From a bacterium (GTDB lineage Bacteria; UBA10199; 2-02-FULL-44-16; JAAZCA01): a stretch of 64,000 bases of DNA. Of this stretch, positions 7,440 to 16,200 are shown one piece after another. The first letter of the stretch is position 1. Every line of letters begins with the position of its first letter. The DNA is taken from NCBI GenBank assembly GCA_021810905.1, contig JAJZQH010000008.1, forward strand, positions 110,801-174,800, in the 5' to 3' direction. The notes under the pieces are model-generated. The model was not told the DNA's origin. It ran no database searches and was given only the letters and a program-made list of their open reading frames with translations. The translations under genes and the position numbers were made by a program.

Positions 7440-8891
7440 ATGTCTGGAACAGTAGTTGTACCGCCAGTCGCAACCGAAATTTCCGGAATCGCAGAAGCGA
7501 ACGCTGCAGACGATTCTGTCGTTCCTGCCGGCGAAGGAGTCGCCGGCCCGGAGATCCCGGCCGATGAAGGCGCCGCATCCGGCGACGGCCCGGTCTTCGT
7601 GCGAGGAGACGGCCTTCCTCCGACGGGCGGCGGCGGGCGCCGCAGCCTGCAGGACGTCTGGCTTCCGCATCTCTTCAGCGAGAGTTTTGTCCCTTACGCG
7701 CCGGGCAAGCATGTCGAGATACCGATCGGCGCGCCGGGCGCAGTCCTCTCTTCCAACGAACACCCCTACGGCCCGGCGCCAGCAGCGATGCGCGATCTGC
7801 TCGCTGACGGCGTGAAGACCCTCTTCGGGCGCATGCGCATGGAAGATAAGTTGCCGGAGGCCATGTCGATCCTCGGCGCCGACGGCGCCATCTTCCGAAC
7901 GCTTTCCGAATCCACACGCCAATACATGGACGACTACGGACCATTTGCAGACGCATACGCGGCATATCTGGGATTCGGAATCACGGGTGCACAGGTCTAC
8001 GTCGCCTCGGGTTGCAGCCAGCTGATCTATAAACTGATCCGTGCGACGAACCCCGTGATGGGCGGGGTCATGGCGTTCATGCCGGGTTTCTTCATGTATC
8101 CGATAGGTGCAAGCGCCGAGGACCGCCCGTTCCACAGCGTCTTCTTGAACGACGACCTGAGCTATCCGTTCGATCGATTCATGAAAGAAGCCGAAGAAGT
8201 CGATCCGGGCCTCATCTTTATCGACACGCCGAACAACCCGACCGGAGGAACTGTCCCCAAAGGCTGGCTCATGCGACTCATTGAGGCGCGCCTCCGTCAC
8301 AATGGCTACGTCGCCGTCGACGAGGCGTATTTCGATTTCAGGAGAGGCGAGGACCTCACCGTGCTCGGTCTGCTCGGCAACTATCCGAATCTGATCGTCC
8401 TCCGTTCGTTCTCGAAATTCCTCGGGCTCGCCGGCGGCAGGCTCGGCTTCGGCATCGCAGCACCCGACAGCGTTGCGCAGACACTCTTCGGCCGCATCAA
8501 GACGCCGTTCGAAGTCGCGACGACAACCGTCAATCTCGCGACATATTCCCTGAAGCCTGAGGCCCAGGGTCAACTCCGATGCAATGCCTTAGAAGTGATG
8601 CGCGAACGTGAGCGCTTGAATCAGGGGTTGAGCGTCATTCATGGAATCACTGCATTCCCATCGGAGGCGAATTTTATCCTGATAGACGTCAAGGGTACGG
8701 GGAAAACCGCGGCACAGGTCGATGCGGAACTCAGGCGGAGAGACCTCTATGCGAGGCCGCTGCCGAAAAATCCCAGGTTCGTGCCGCCGCACATCTCTGG
8801 AAGATATGAACTGCTCAGGATCAGTGTCGGCTCGCCCGATCAGAACGATCAGCTGCTGAACGCATTGCGGGAGATAGGCGCGCGCTCATGA
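7440..8891 (+). CDS. PLP-dependent class I/II aminotransferase, HisC-like
   Basis: A 483-residue protein. After a disordered Ala/Gly/Pro-rich extension of about 85 residues comes a fold-type I aminotransferase: SSNEHPYGPAP (substrate end), IFIDTPNNPTGG, VAVDEAYFDF and the PLP lysine in RSFSKFLGLAGGRLGF (K326), with a C-terminal LRISVGSPDQN arginine. The pattern is that of histidinol-phosphate/threonine-phosphate aminotransferases. No histidine or cobalamin genes lie nearby, so the substrate is open. The N-terminal extension is not part of the family and is unusual. The start has GGAGG at 7430-7434, within the short upstream frame. Confidence 0.85.
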   Translation: MSGTVVVPPVATEISGIAEANAADDSVVPAGEGVAGPEIPADEGAASGDGPVFVRGDGLPPTGGGGRRSLQDVWLPHLFSESFVPYAPGKHVEIPIGAPGAVLSSNEHPYGPAPAAMRDLLADGVKTLFGRMRMEDKLPEAMSILGADGAIFRTLSESTRQYMDDYGPFADAYAAYLGFGITGAQVYVASGCSQLIYKLIRATNPVMGGVMAFMPGFFMYPIGASAEDRPFHSVFLNDDLSYPFDRFMKEAEEVDPGLIFIDTPNNPTGGTVPKGWLMRLIEARLRHNGYVAVDEAYFDFRRGEDLTVLGLLGNYPNLIVLRSFSKFLGLAGGRLGFGIAAPDSVAQTLFGRIKTPFEVATTTVNLATYSLKPEAQGQLRCNALEVMRERERLNQGLSVIHGITAFPSEANFILIDVKGTGKTAAQVDAELRRRDLYARPLPKNPRFVPPHISGRYELLRISVGSPDQNDQLLNALREIGARS

Positions 8892-8910
8892 AAGAGATAT
8901 CCACCAAGGT

Positions 8911-9102
8911 GGCGCCTTTCATAAAAAAATGCATATCGCCAACCAAATCACTCACCATCAGCATTTCCCGTCTCATGCGCCCGCATCTTTTGGGTTGATA
9001 ATGCTTCGCCGGTATGGAATAGGAGCCCGTCCGGCAACGACATCGTGAAAGGAGTTCCCATGCCGCCCTCCACAACGCTCCCCCTTCTCCCCATATTCAC
9101 AA
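8911..9102 (+). repeat. Direct repeat copy 2: leader and start of the first giant protein
   Basis: The second copy of the leader described at 7214. Here the repeat runs into an intact long gene, so this is probably the parental context. It begins 20 bases after the aminotransferase stop. A short frame opening at 8888 (MKEISTK, the same first residues as the histidine kinases at 18622 and 20078) overlaps that stop by 4 bases and runs into the repeat to 8998. I regard it as incidental. Confidence 0.85.
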
Positions 9103-12100
9103 CGTTCGACGCAGACGCGGCGCCCGTCGATGAAGCGGCGGCAGACGTCGCGGGCGAGATGCAAACGTCGCCGTACGCGTGGAGTTCAAGCGGATACGAA
9201 AATGAAGAGGCAGAGCGGCATTACAGCGCCGCTGTTTCGGAACCGACGACTGTCACTCCTGAAAACGCGCAAGAATCTCCAGCGCTCGTTCAAGAAATCG
9301 AGGAGATCGAGAGGGACTACCATCACGCGACCAAGCCGTGGGCGCGCGGCGTGGTTAGCATGTTCATCCTCGCGCATAGCGGAAAGTTCGATGAGTATGT
9401 GGCGCAGAACGGCCGGCTCACGGATGCAGGCAGGGAATTCCTCAGCGCGATGAAGGACGAGCAGAGGGAGATCGATCCGGGAGTTCTTCCGACGGAACGA
9501 AAAGAAGAAGCCAGACCTCCGGCGACCGAGCCGCAACCGGTTCGGGTTCAAGCCCCGTCCGCACGCGCCGTATCGCCCGCACCCGCCAAAGCGATCGACC
9601 CTCGCGAACAGAGGCGACTTCTGGAAGAGATGATCGCGCTGATGAAAGGTGGAGCGGGCGGATCGTCGAACTTGGCTTATTATTTATCAGGTCGCCCAAC
9701 TCCGGAACCGCTCACGGAGCGCCTCGTCGAAAGGCCGGAGCTCATCCCAATCGCGGCGCAGCTCCTGGATTCCTCCGAGCGCTATCTCGTAGAGGCGACG
9801 GCGAAGGCGCTCGACCTCGTCGCATGGAATGATAAGGACATCACGCCCGCGCTCCCCAGGCTCTTTCAGTTGATATTCCCAAAGCATTTCGGCGGCTCCC
9901 AGAATGCGATGTCCCCGTACGTCCGCGCATTCGCCGCAGCCATCCGCACCCCAAGCAGCCGCACGGCGGCGCTCGACCTGCTGGAGCCGAAATTGTCCAG
10001 CGACCGCTCCTCTGAACGAGAGCTCGCCTACTCCTGCCTCGCCTCAGCGCGCGGAGAGCGCGCCATCGACCTGCTGGCAAAGGGGCTTGGCGACTCGCAG
10101 TTCGAAATCCAGAAGTTCGCGAGAGATTCTCTGCGGCAGCTGACGACGGATCAAAAAAAGGCGACGAGCATGAAGGCGCTCTACGCGACGATCGAGCAGC
10201 TCTTCGCGCGCTCGCCGGGGTCGCGCAAACTGGCGGCGGAGGTCATCGAATACGCCTCGGACAAGGTGCCGATGGTGGGAAGCGATCAGCTCGTGGCTGC
10301 GTTTTGCTATCAGGAGATCTCCGGTCCTCTCACCCGCGCGCTCGTGAACGCCGCGCGCCGCATCGACACGCGCCTCAACGTCTATCAGGCACTGTTGCAG
10401 GGGTTCGATCGGCCGAACGTCGCGGTGCGCGCAAGCGTGGTCGCGACCATCGTTAAGCTCCTCCGCGACGACAAGGTCTCCTCAAATACCGAGCAGTGGC
10501 TCCTCAAGTCCGCGGACAACAAGAGTCCCGCCGTGCGCAGCGGCATCGCGCTCGCGTGGGGCAGGGCGGCGAAGGAAGGCCATATCCTGAGCCGCAACGA
10601 GCGCGAGGTGCTCGCAACTCTGAAAAGAGATCGTGACCCCAAGGTGCGCGAGCAGGCAACCTGGGCGCTGGCGCAGGTAAAGGGAGGGCCCGAGCCGGCC
10701 GAAACAGAGTCCTCCAGATCGGACGCACCCACCCCTGCTCCAGCAGAGAAATCGGACACTGGAAGTATTGCCGCGGCTTCAGCAACCGAAGGGCCGAAGA
10801 CCGAGACCGCACGGGAAGAAGATCCTCTGCTCTCCGAGGCCGAGATCAGAGAAGAGCTCGCCGAGCGCAACGAATCGATATGGTTCGAGGCGCAGCCCAA
10901 AGTCTTGAAGGCATTGCGCGCGTTCGACCTCGACACAGATGGGCGCCATGATCTCATGAAATCGTTGCTGGAGGTGGATGACTTTCATTCGCCGATGAGG
11001 ACCGCGGAGCTCTACGCGGAGATCGCGTTAGAATCGTCCTTGTCGGCGAAGGAGATCCAAATGCTGCTCGAAAGAAGGGCGATCGCATTCCCTCTCTTGA
11101 GGGAACAGCTGGATCACGTCTTCAATAAGGCGCGCACGGCGAGGCGGGGGTCGAATTTTCTCTCTCGCGAAGCGTATTTCCAGGTCATGGAGCGTGCGCT
11201 CAAGGGCGAATTCGGAGACTGGACGGCAGACAACGCACACAGTCTCCTGAAAGCTGCTGCATCAAATATCTCCGGCGGCGACAAGCGCGCGGGCGATCTC
11301 CTGCGCAAGTTCGAAGAAAAGCCCGAGCCTCCGCCTCCTCCCGAGCCGCCGAAGGCGCCGCCGGCAAAGCCGCAAACGCCTCCCCTCGTGCTAGATCCGC
11401 AGATCATCGCGAAAGACTTCATCGAATGGGACGTGATCGGCATACGCGCCCTCAACCAGCGCGTCGATCAATGGATCCAGGCCGCTGAAAGGGATCCTCT
11501 CGCCGCACATCGAATACGGGAGGCCATGCGACGCGCCGTCGAGATCATCGATGACAGACCTCAAGCAGTGCGCGACGTCGTGGAAGGCTATTTCAGACGT
11601 TTCCTGTATCGCAATCTCCTGACGCAAACGGACATCGAGCTCCTGCTGGAACTCCAGTTGAGGCTTTGCCGTTACCGGGCCGGCGAAGAGATCAGCGCGC
11701 TCCTGAACGCTGCGGGCATGGATATGAAGCTCGCGCCGCTCCTCGAAGCGGCAAGATCAGCTCGGGCGAAAAGAAATGCCGCAAAGGGGAGCCCGACTCC
11801 CGCACGGAAACAGGAGCCGCTCTTCAATCCGGAGGCACTGGCGAATCTGTTTCGTGGGAGAACTTATCCCATGATCCGGTCCCATATCGACGGGATGCTC
11901 AGCCTCGCGAGGAGAGACAGCGATACCGCACGGGAGGCGATGGCCGCCATGTGGCAGGCCGTGGAGATCGCGAACGGAGACGTCCACACTCTTATTTGTT
12001 TGAGCTACCATCTCTTCGGGCGATTCGCCGAAGCGAACCTCGTCACGCAAGACGATTGGGAAAAACTCCTGCGGCTTGGCGAGAGATATCCGGAGGTCGA

Positions 12101-12836
12101 TCACGACATCTCCCTCATGACTCGTGATAAACAACTGGTCTCTCCGCGACAGGCAACCCTCATCGCGGCGGCACTGGCCGCCATGCAATCTCCGCAACAG
12201 CCAGCCGCGCGAGGACCTGTACCTACGCCACCCAGCGAGCTTCAGGGTGCGGAAGGGCCTGCCGCGTTCGCCGACATGCCGCCCGATCGACGGAACAGGA
12301 TTGAATCGCTGGTGCGCGACCTGCTCCACGGCGACACCAAGGCACGAAAAAAAGCGGCTGCCGAATGGGCGAAGTTCGTGGGTGAAAAAAACGCCGACTC
12401 GCACGCATGGCCCATGCTCCAGCTTGCGCTCTCGAGAATGGATGATGCTATGGATCAAAGAGAGCTTGATGCCGCAGCGCAGTTCCTCGCGAATGCGATC
12501 GCGAAGGAGACGAACTGGCCGGAGAAGAAGCTCGATCTGTTGAGAAAGGCACTCGCCTCAAGCGATCCCCGCGTGCGCGCCGGCGCCGCCAGGGTCTTCG
12601 GCGCGCTCAGCGCCACGGCCGTGCGCTTCGACCACAATCAATTGTCGGTCTTCATGGGCATCCTCGTGGACGAACAAGACGAGAGAGCACGCGCATGCGT
12701 AGAGGACGCGGTGATAGCGATCGCACGGAATCCCGGGAACGCCTGGATGATCAAGAGCATGACCGTCTGGACGGAAATAGCAGAGGGCGCAAAGCTCGAA
12801 TCCCTCAAGCGGATCCTGGCGAAGCTCGGCCGATGA
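9060..12836 (+). CDS. Giant helical-repeat (HEAT-like) protein 1
   Basis: A 1258-residue protein without signal peptide or membrane segments. An acidic N-terminal 90 residues are followed by a motif at about 92-130 (WARGVVSMFILAHSGKF, then GRLTDAGREFL) that recurs in two other proteins here. Next comes a HEAT-like alpha-solenoid, with repeated helix pairs such as RYLVEATAKALDLVAWNDK, NVAVRASVVATIVKLL and PKVREQATWALAQVKGG, and a Pro-rich linker near 755-775 (EPPPPPEPPKAPPAKP). A second helical block ends with PRVRAGAARVFGAL repeats. Such solenoids serve as protein-binding scaffolds; no enzymatic motif is visible. The start at 9060 is set by AAAGGAG; a GTG at 9045 is less likely. Confidence 0.75.
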   Translation: MPPSTTLPLLPIFTTFDADAAPVDEAAADVAGEMQTSPYAWSSSGYENEEAERHYSAAVSEPTTVTPENAQESPALVQEIEEIERDYHHATKPWARGVVSMFILAHSGKFDEYVAQNGRLTDAGREFLSAMKDEQREIDPGVLPTERKEEARPPATEPQPVRVQAPSARAVSPAPAKAIDPREQRRLLEEMIALMKGGAGGSSNLAYYLSGRPTPEPLTERLVERPELIPIAAQLLDSSERYLVEATAKALDLVAWNDKDITPALPRLFQLIFPKHFGGSQNAMSPYVRAFAAAIRTPSSRTAALDLLEPKLSSDRSSERELAYSCLASARGERAIDLLAKGLGDSQFEIQKFARDSLRQLTTDQKKATSMKALYATIEQLFARSPGSRKLAAEVIEYASDKVPMVGSDQLVAAFCYQEISGPLTRALVNAARRIDTRLNVYQALLQGFDRPNVAVRASVVATIVKLLRDDKVSSNTEQWLLKSADNKSPAVRSGIALAWGRAAKEGHILSRNEREVLATLKRDRDPKVREQATWALAQVKGGPEPAETESSRSDAPTPAPAEKSDTGSIAAASATEGPKTETAREEDPLLSEAEIREELAERNESIWFEAQPKVLKALRAFDLDTDGRHDLMKSLLEVDDFHSPMRTAELYAEIALESSLSAKEIQMLLERRAIAFPLLREQLDHVFNKARTARRGSNFLSREAYFQVMERALKGEFGDWTADNAHSLLKAAASNISGGDKRAGDLLRKFEEKPEPPPPPEPPKAPPAKPQTPPLVLDPQIIAKDFIEWDVIGIRALNQRVDQWIQAAERDPLAAHRIREAMRRAVEIIDDRPQAVRDVVEGYFRRFLYRNLLTQTDIELLLELQLRLCRYRAGEEISALLNAAGMDMKLAPLLEAARSARAKRNAAKGSPTPARKQEPLFNPEALANLFRGRTYPMIRSHIDGMLSLARRDSDTAREAMAAMWQAVEIANGDVHTLICLSYHLFGRFAEANLVTQDDWEKLLRLGERYPEVDHDISLMTRDKQLVSPRQATLIAAALAAMQSPQQPAARGPVPTPPSELQGAEGPAAFADMPPDRRNRIESLVRDLLHGDTKARKKAAAEWAKFVGEKNADSHAWPMLQLALSRMDDAMDQRELDAAAQFLANAIAKETNWPEKKLDLLRKALASSDPRVRAGAARVFGALSATAVRFDHNQLSVFMGILVDEQDERARACVEDAVIAIARNPGNAWMIKSMTVWTEIAEGAKLESLKRILAKLGR

Positions 12837-12882
12837 CCGCGAGATGCTTAGACCGTTGTTTCAAATCGGAAAGGAACAAGAG

Positions 12883-15800
12883 ATGACACTCACCGCCGAA
12901 CTTCCGTTGCTTTCCTGCTTCCATCTCGCCGATGCCGCGCCGAACGCCGGCGCTGCAGACGAGCGACAGATGGAAGAAATGTCTGAAGACGGGACGCATA
13001 GCTCCCTCCTCGCCTACAAGGCGAGCGAATATTGCACGAGCAACACCCAGCTGGAGCCTCTCAGTCCTGCAGACCCCGCCGAAACGGGGCTGCCCCCTGA
13101 AAATCCGGAAGAGAGCTTCACGCTCTATCGAGAGCTCAATGATTTCGAGGCCACGGTCAACCGCGCCAAAGACCCGTGGACGCGCGGCTTCTGGAGCAAG
13201 CTCCTCCTCGTCCAGAGCGGCAAATTTTCCGATTATGTCACGCCGGACAGCCATCTCACCGAAGCGGGCCGGGAGTTCCTGCGCACGACCAATGGCTCGG
13301 ACCGGGAGATCGATCCGGACCGCATCCCGGCGCTTGCACAACCTGCGCCAGTGCCGGCTGCCGAGGCTCCAAAGGCGGAGGATGCTCCCGAGCAAACGCC
13401 TGCAGAATGCTCCCCGCGGCAAGCCGCGGGGTATCACCGGCAACATCTCCGATCACCCTCACCCTTCCCTCTCCCATCAAGGGAGAGGGTGGCGGAAACC
13501 CCGCAACAAGCTGCGGGGAATCATCTCATTGACCCTGATGAGGGCTGCTGTGCGGCAGCGCCCGCTGCGGAGGATCCGAGAATCACACGCTACAAGGAGA
13601 TGCTCGCGAATCCCGGAGGTGCGGAGGCAGTTGCCGCTGAATTCTGGGACGCAGGCCAGCTCCACACCATATCCCTGCTCATGGGATCCGATCAGGACGC
13701 CGTCACCCGCAGCCTGGCCGCGGATGCGCTCCATATCGCGCTCACGGGCGGCCACGTCGGGCTCTATCCTGCGGCGCTGCCGCTGCTTAGGCAGCTCGAC
13801 GCGAGCGACGTCTCTCACCTCAGATGGGTCGCCGTGGAAATCACCAGATTCGCCCGTACACAGCAGGGCATCTCCAATCTCGCCTATGCGCTCATCATCG
13901 AGGCGCTGACAACTCCCGACGGCAAGGGATATCTGCCCTACCACGCGCCCCAGATCATCCGGAGTGATCTGCGCAATTCACGGCAGCGCTGGCTGCTGGG
14001 CGCGGCGCTGGCCGAGGCGGTGAATCACCCCTCGCGGTCCGTGCGGGAGGCTGCCACGAATCTCCTGAAGGAGCTGAACGAGGTCATCGTTCGGAACATG
14101 AGGGACGCGCTTCGTGGCGGCCAAGACTTGTATCCCTCTATTTTTTCCGTCTCGGACGAAGGTCCCTTGCTGCTCGCGCAGATGATCGAGGAAGAGCCGC
14201 AGCTCGCAGGCTACGTCACGACTCTCCTCTCGCATGAAGAAATCAGCGTGAGGGAGGCAACCGCCATCGCCCTCACGTTAATAGCCGACAAGGTGGACAT
14301 CACGCCCGCCCTCCCTGCCCTTGGAACGCTTCTCTACGATGAGGATGTCGGTGCAAAAGGCTCCCGTCGTGAAAGAGTCGACAGAGCCGTGGTCAGGGAA
14401 GCGCTCGAAGTTGCGACGAGAAATCCCGCGACGCGCGAATTGGCGCAGAAAATTCTGGATACGCCCAACTGGCGCCAGGCAATGGACCAGAAAAAGGGCC
14501 CTGTCGCGACCCCTCAATCCGCGCCGAAGGCGGCAAAAGGAACGACCGACCTCGAACGCTGGACGACGGAGCTCCGTCAAACAGAAGGCCCGATAACGCT
14601 CGCGGCAAAAGTGACGAGCGAAGAGCAACTCGGAATCCTCGCACGACTCATCGCGCCCGATCAAGAGATCGAACTCCGCGCCAAGGCAGCGCACGCGCTC
14701 GAAATCGCCCTGCGGACCCGTGCGGCGAAATTGTTTTCCGCCGCCCTGCCGCTCCTCCGGGATCTGGTCGCGGGCAATCATGCGTGCCTTTTGACGCCGG
14801 CCCTCAACATCGTCCGCAACGCCCGCAGAGAGCCCAACGTCTCGACCCGGGCGTACCTCTTTCTCTTCGAGGCGATGTCCGAAGCGGACGACGCGCGCGC
14901 CGTGGCGCTCGGAGATTTTTCAGGTCCTTCGCAGATGAGCATGGACGCACGCCGGATCGTCTCCGAAGACATGCGCGATCCCCTACAGCGCCGGCTGCTG
15001 GATGCGGCGCTGGCCGAGGCAGCCTCTCATCCCTCTGCGCGGATGCAGCGAGTCGTTACGAAACTGATAACGGAAATGAATGCCGCTATCTTCACCGAAC
15101 TCCAGGGAACGCTCTTCTACGACAGATACTGGAGCAGCCTCACGAGCCGCCTCGACCCTTCAGGCCCGGGGAGGCTTGCCGCCAAGCTCGCAAACTCTCC
15201 CGATCTCGTTTACCATGCCGTTTCACTCCTGAGGCACGATCGCGCCGACGTCTGGGAGGCGACGGCCACAGCCTTCTCGCTCATCGCCGACAAGGTGAAC
15301 ATCGCTCCGGCACTCCCGCTCCTCGGAGAGCTGCAGCACCGCCGCACTATGGGTGTGAATCTCGACATGCGCGCGGCCGCTTCCAATCCCTATCGTGAAG
15401 CGCTTGAGGCTGCGGCCAGAAATCCGGGGACGCGCGATGCAGCGCTTGCGCTTCTCCATACCCGTGGATCGAGCGAAGCGCATGCCGTCGCGAATCCTTC
15501 GGCTCCCCGCGGGAAGACGCGTCCGGTCGACAAACCGCTTGAAGTCCCCACGACCTATCCTGAGATCGACAAGAGCGTGAGCGACCTCCATTCGTACGAT
15601 CGTTCCAACCGAGATCGAGCAGCGGCAGCGCTCCGGAAACTTGCGGCCGCAAACGGAAACGCCGGCCTCTATGTTGCGCGCAAGGTGCTGGGAGAACTCA
15701 GGACGATGGACGCGGCCCACATGGGAATCGCCGCGACGGTGCTCGCCGCGGCTGCGCAAAATAACGACATCGCCGAGCCCCTCTTCTTCGATCAACTCGT

Positions 15801-16188
15801 GGGATGCTTAAGGGAGGCCTCGGCCGAACGCCAGATCTCGGAGGCCCTCGTGAACTGGGCGCATCGTCCCCGCAGCAGGGAGCACGTGCTCGCGGCAATC
15901 GAAAAACGAATAGCGCAGGCAGACGATATCATGCGATCCAGACTCTCCGGCGTCATAGCCAGGCTCCTCGCGTCTACGGTCACGCATGATGACGCGGCGG
16001 CAAGGCTCGCTTCTGCGTCTCAAGAACGCAATCCGCTCATGCGCGCAGCTGTCGCAATCAGCCTCGGCAAGGCCTTCCAGGCCGGCTATCGTCCGAGCAG
16101 TGCTGAAGAGAAGATGCTCGACAGTCTGGCCAAAGACCGCGATGGAAACGTTCGCAAACAGGCTGAGTGGGCATGGGGACTCATATAG
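12883..16188 (+). CDS. Giant helical-repeat (HEAT-like) protein 2
   Basis: A 1101-residue paralogue of the preceding protein, 46 bases downstream and probably co-transcribed. It shares the start (LPLLSCFHLADAAPNAG), the motif WTRGFWSKLLLVQSGKF / HLTEAGREFL at about 98-136 and the solenoid body. It has its own internal duplication: two long blocks each contain LPLLR..L, a helix ending in LLGAALAEAVNHPS or LLDAALAEAASHPS, and a TAIALTLIADKV or TATAFSLIADKV helix. Residues 176-216 are encoded by an inserted palindromic repeat (see 13409). The start at 12883 has AAGGAA upstream; an ATG at 12844 is in frame but lacks a ribosome site. Confidence 0.75.
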   Translation: MTLTAELPLLSCFHLADAAPNAGAADERQMEEMSEDGTHSSLLAYKASEYCTSNTQLEPLSPADPAETGLPPENPEESFTLYRELNDFEATVNRAKDPWTRGFWSKLLLVQSGKFSDYVTPDSHLTEAGREFLRTTNGSDREIDPDRIPALAQPAPVPAAEAPKAEDAPEQTPAECSPRQAAGYHRQHLRSPSPFPLPSRERVAETPQQAAGNHLIDPDEGCCAAAPAAEDPRITRYKEMLANPGGAEAVAAEFWDAGQLHTISLLMGSDQDAVTRSLAADALHIALTGGHVGLYPAALPLLRQLDASDVSHLRWVAVEITRFARTQQGISNLAYALIIEALTTPDGKGYLPYHAPQIIRSDLRNSRQRWLLGAALAEAVNHPSRSVREAATNLLKELNEVIVRNMRDALRGGQDLYPSIFSVSDEGPLLLAQMIEEEPQLAGYVTTLLSHEEISVREATAIALTLIADKVDITPALPALGTLLYDEDVGAKGSRRERVDRAVVREALEVATRNPATRELAQKILDTPNWRQAMDQKKGPVATPQSAPKAAKGTTDLERWTTELRQTEGPITLAAKVTSEEQLGILARLIAPDQEIELRAKAAHALEIALRTRAAKLFSAALPLLRDLVAGNHACLLTPALNIVRNARREPNVSTRAYLFLFEAMSEADDARAVALGDFSGPSQMSMDARRIVSEDMRDPLQRRLLDAALAEAASHPSARMQRVVTKLITEMNAAIFTELQGTLFYDRYWSSLTSRLDPSGPGRLAAKLANSPDLVYHAVSLLRHDRADVWEATATAFSLIADKVNIAPALPLLGELQHRRTMGVNLDMRAAASNPYREALEAAARNPGTRDAALALLHTRGSSEAHAVANPSAPRGKTRPVDKPLEVPTTYPEIDKSVSDLHSYDRSNRDRAAAALRKLAAANGNAGLYVARKVLGELRTMDAAHMGIAATVLAAAAQNNDIAEPLFFDQLVGCLREASAERQISEALVNWAHRPRSREHVLAAIEKRIAQADDIMRSRLSGVIARLLASTVTHDDAAARLASASQERNPLMRAAVAISLGKAFQAGYRPSSAEEKMLDSLAKDRDGNVRKQAEWAWGLI
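13409..13530. repeat. Composite palindromic repeat inserted in frame in a coding region
   Basis: Three hairpins in a row: ccccgcggcaagccgcgggg (13412-13431), cctctcccatcaagggagagg (about 13468-13488) and ccccgcaacaagctgcgggg (about 13499-13518). The same composite, in intergenic DNA, is at 54712-54810, and its middle hairpin alone is at 26505-26542. Here it is translated, adding about 40 residues, including SPSPFPLPSRERV, between the N-terminal motif and the solenoid, without breaking the frame. Confidence 0.9.
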
Positions 16189-16200
16189 CAGCGACGGGTT

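Noticed and set aside
7251..8573. A 440-codon open frame antisense to the HisC-like aminotransferase
   Set aside because: It mirrors a gene with clear family motifs, has no ribosome site and its composition is Arg/Glu-rich in the way of antisense frames of GC-rich genes.
8888..8998. A 36-codon frame overlapping the aminotransferase stop, starting MKEISTK like the kinases
   Set aside because: The copy in the other leader has no such start, and the differences between copies are mostly amino-acid-changing, so no sign of selection on a peptide.
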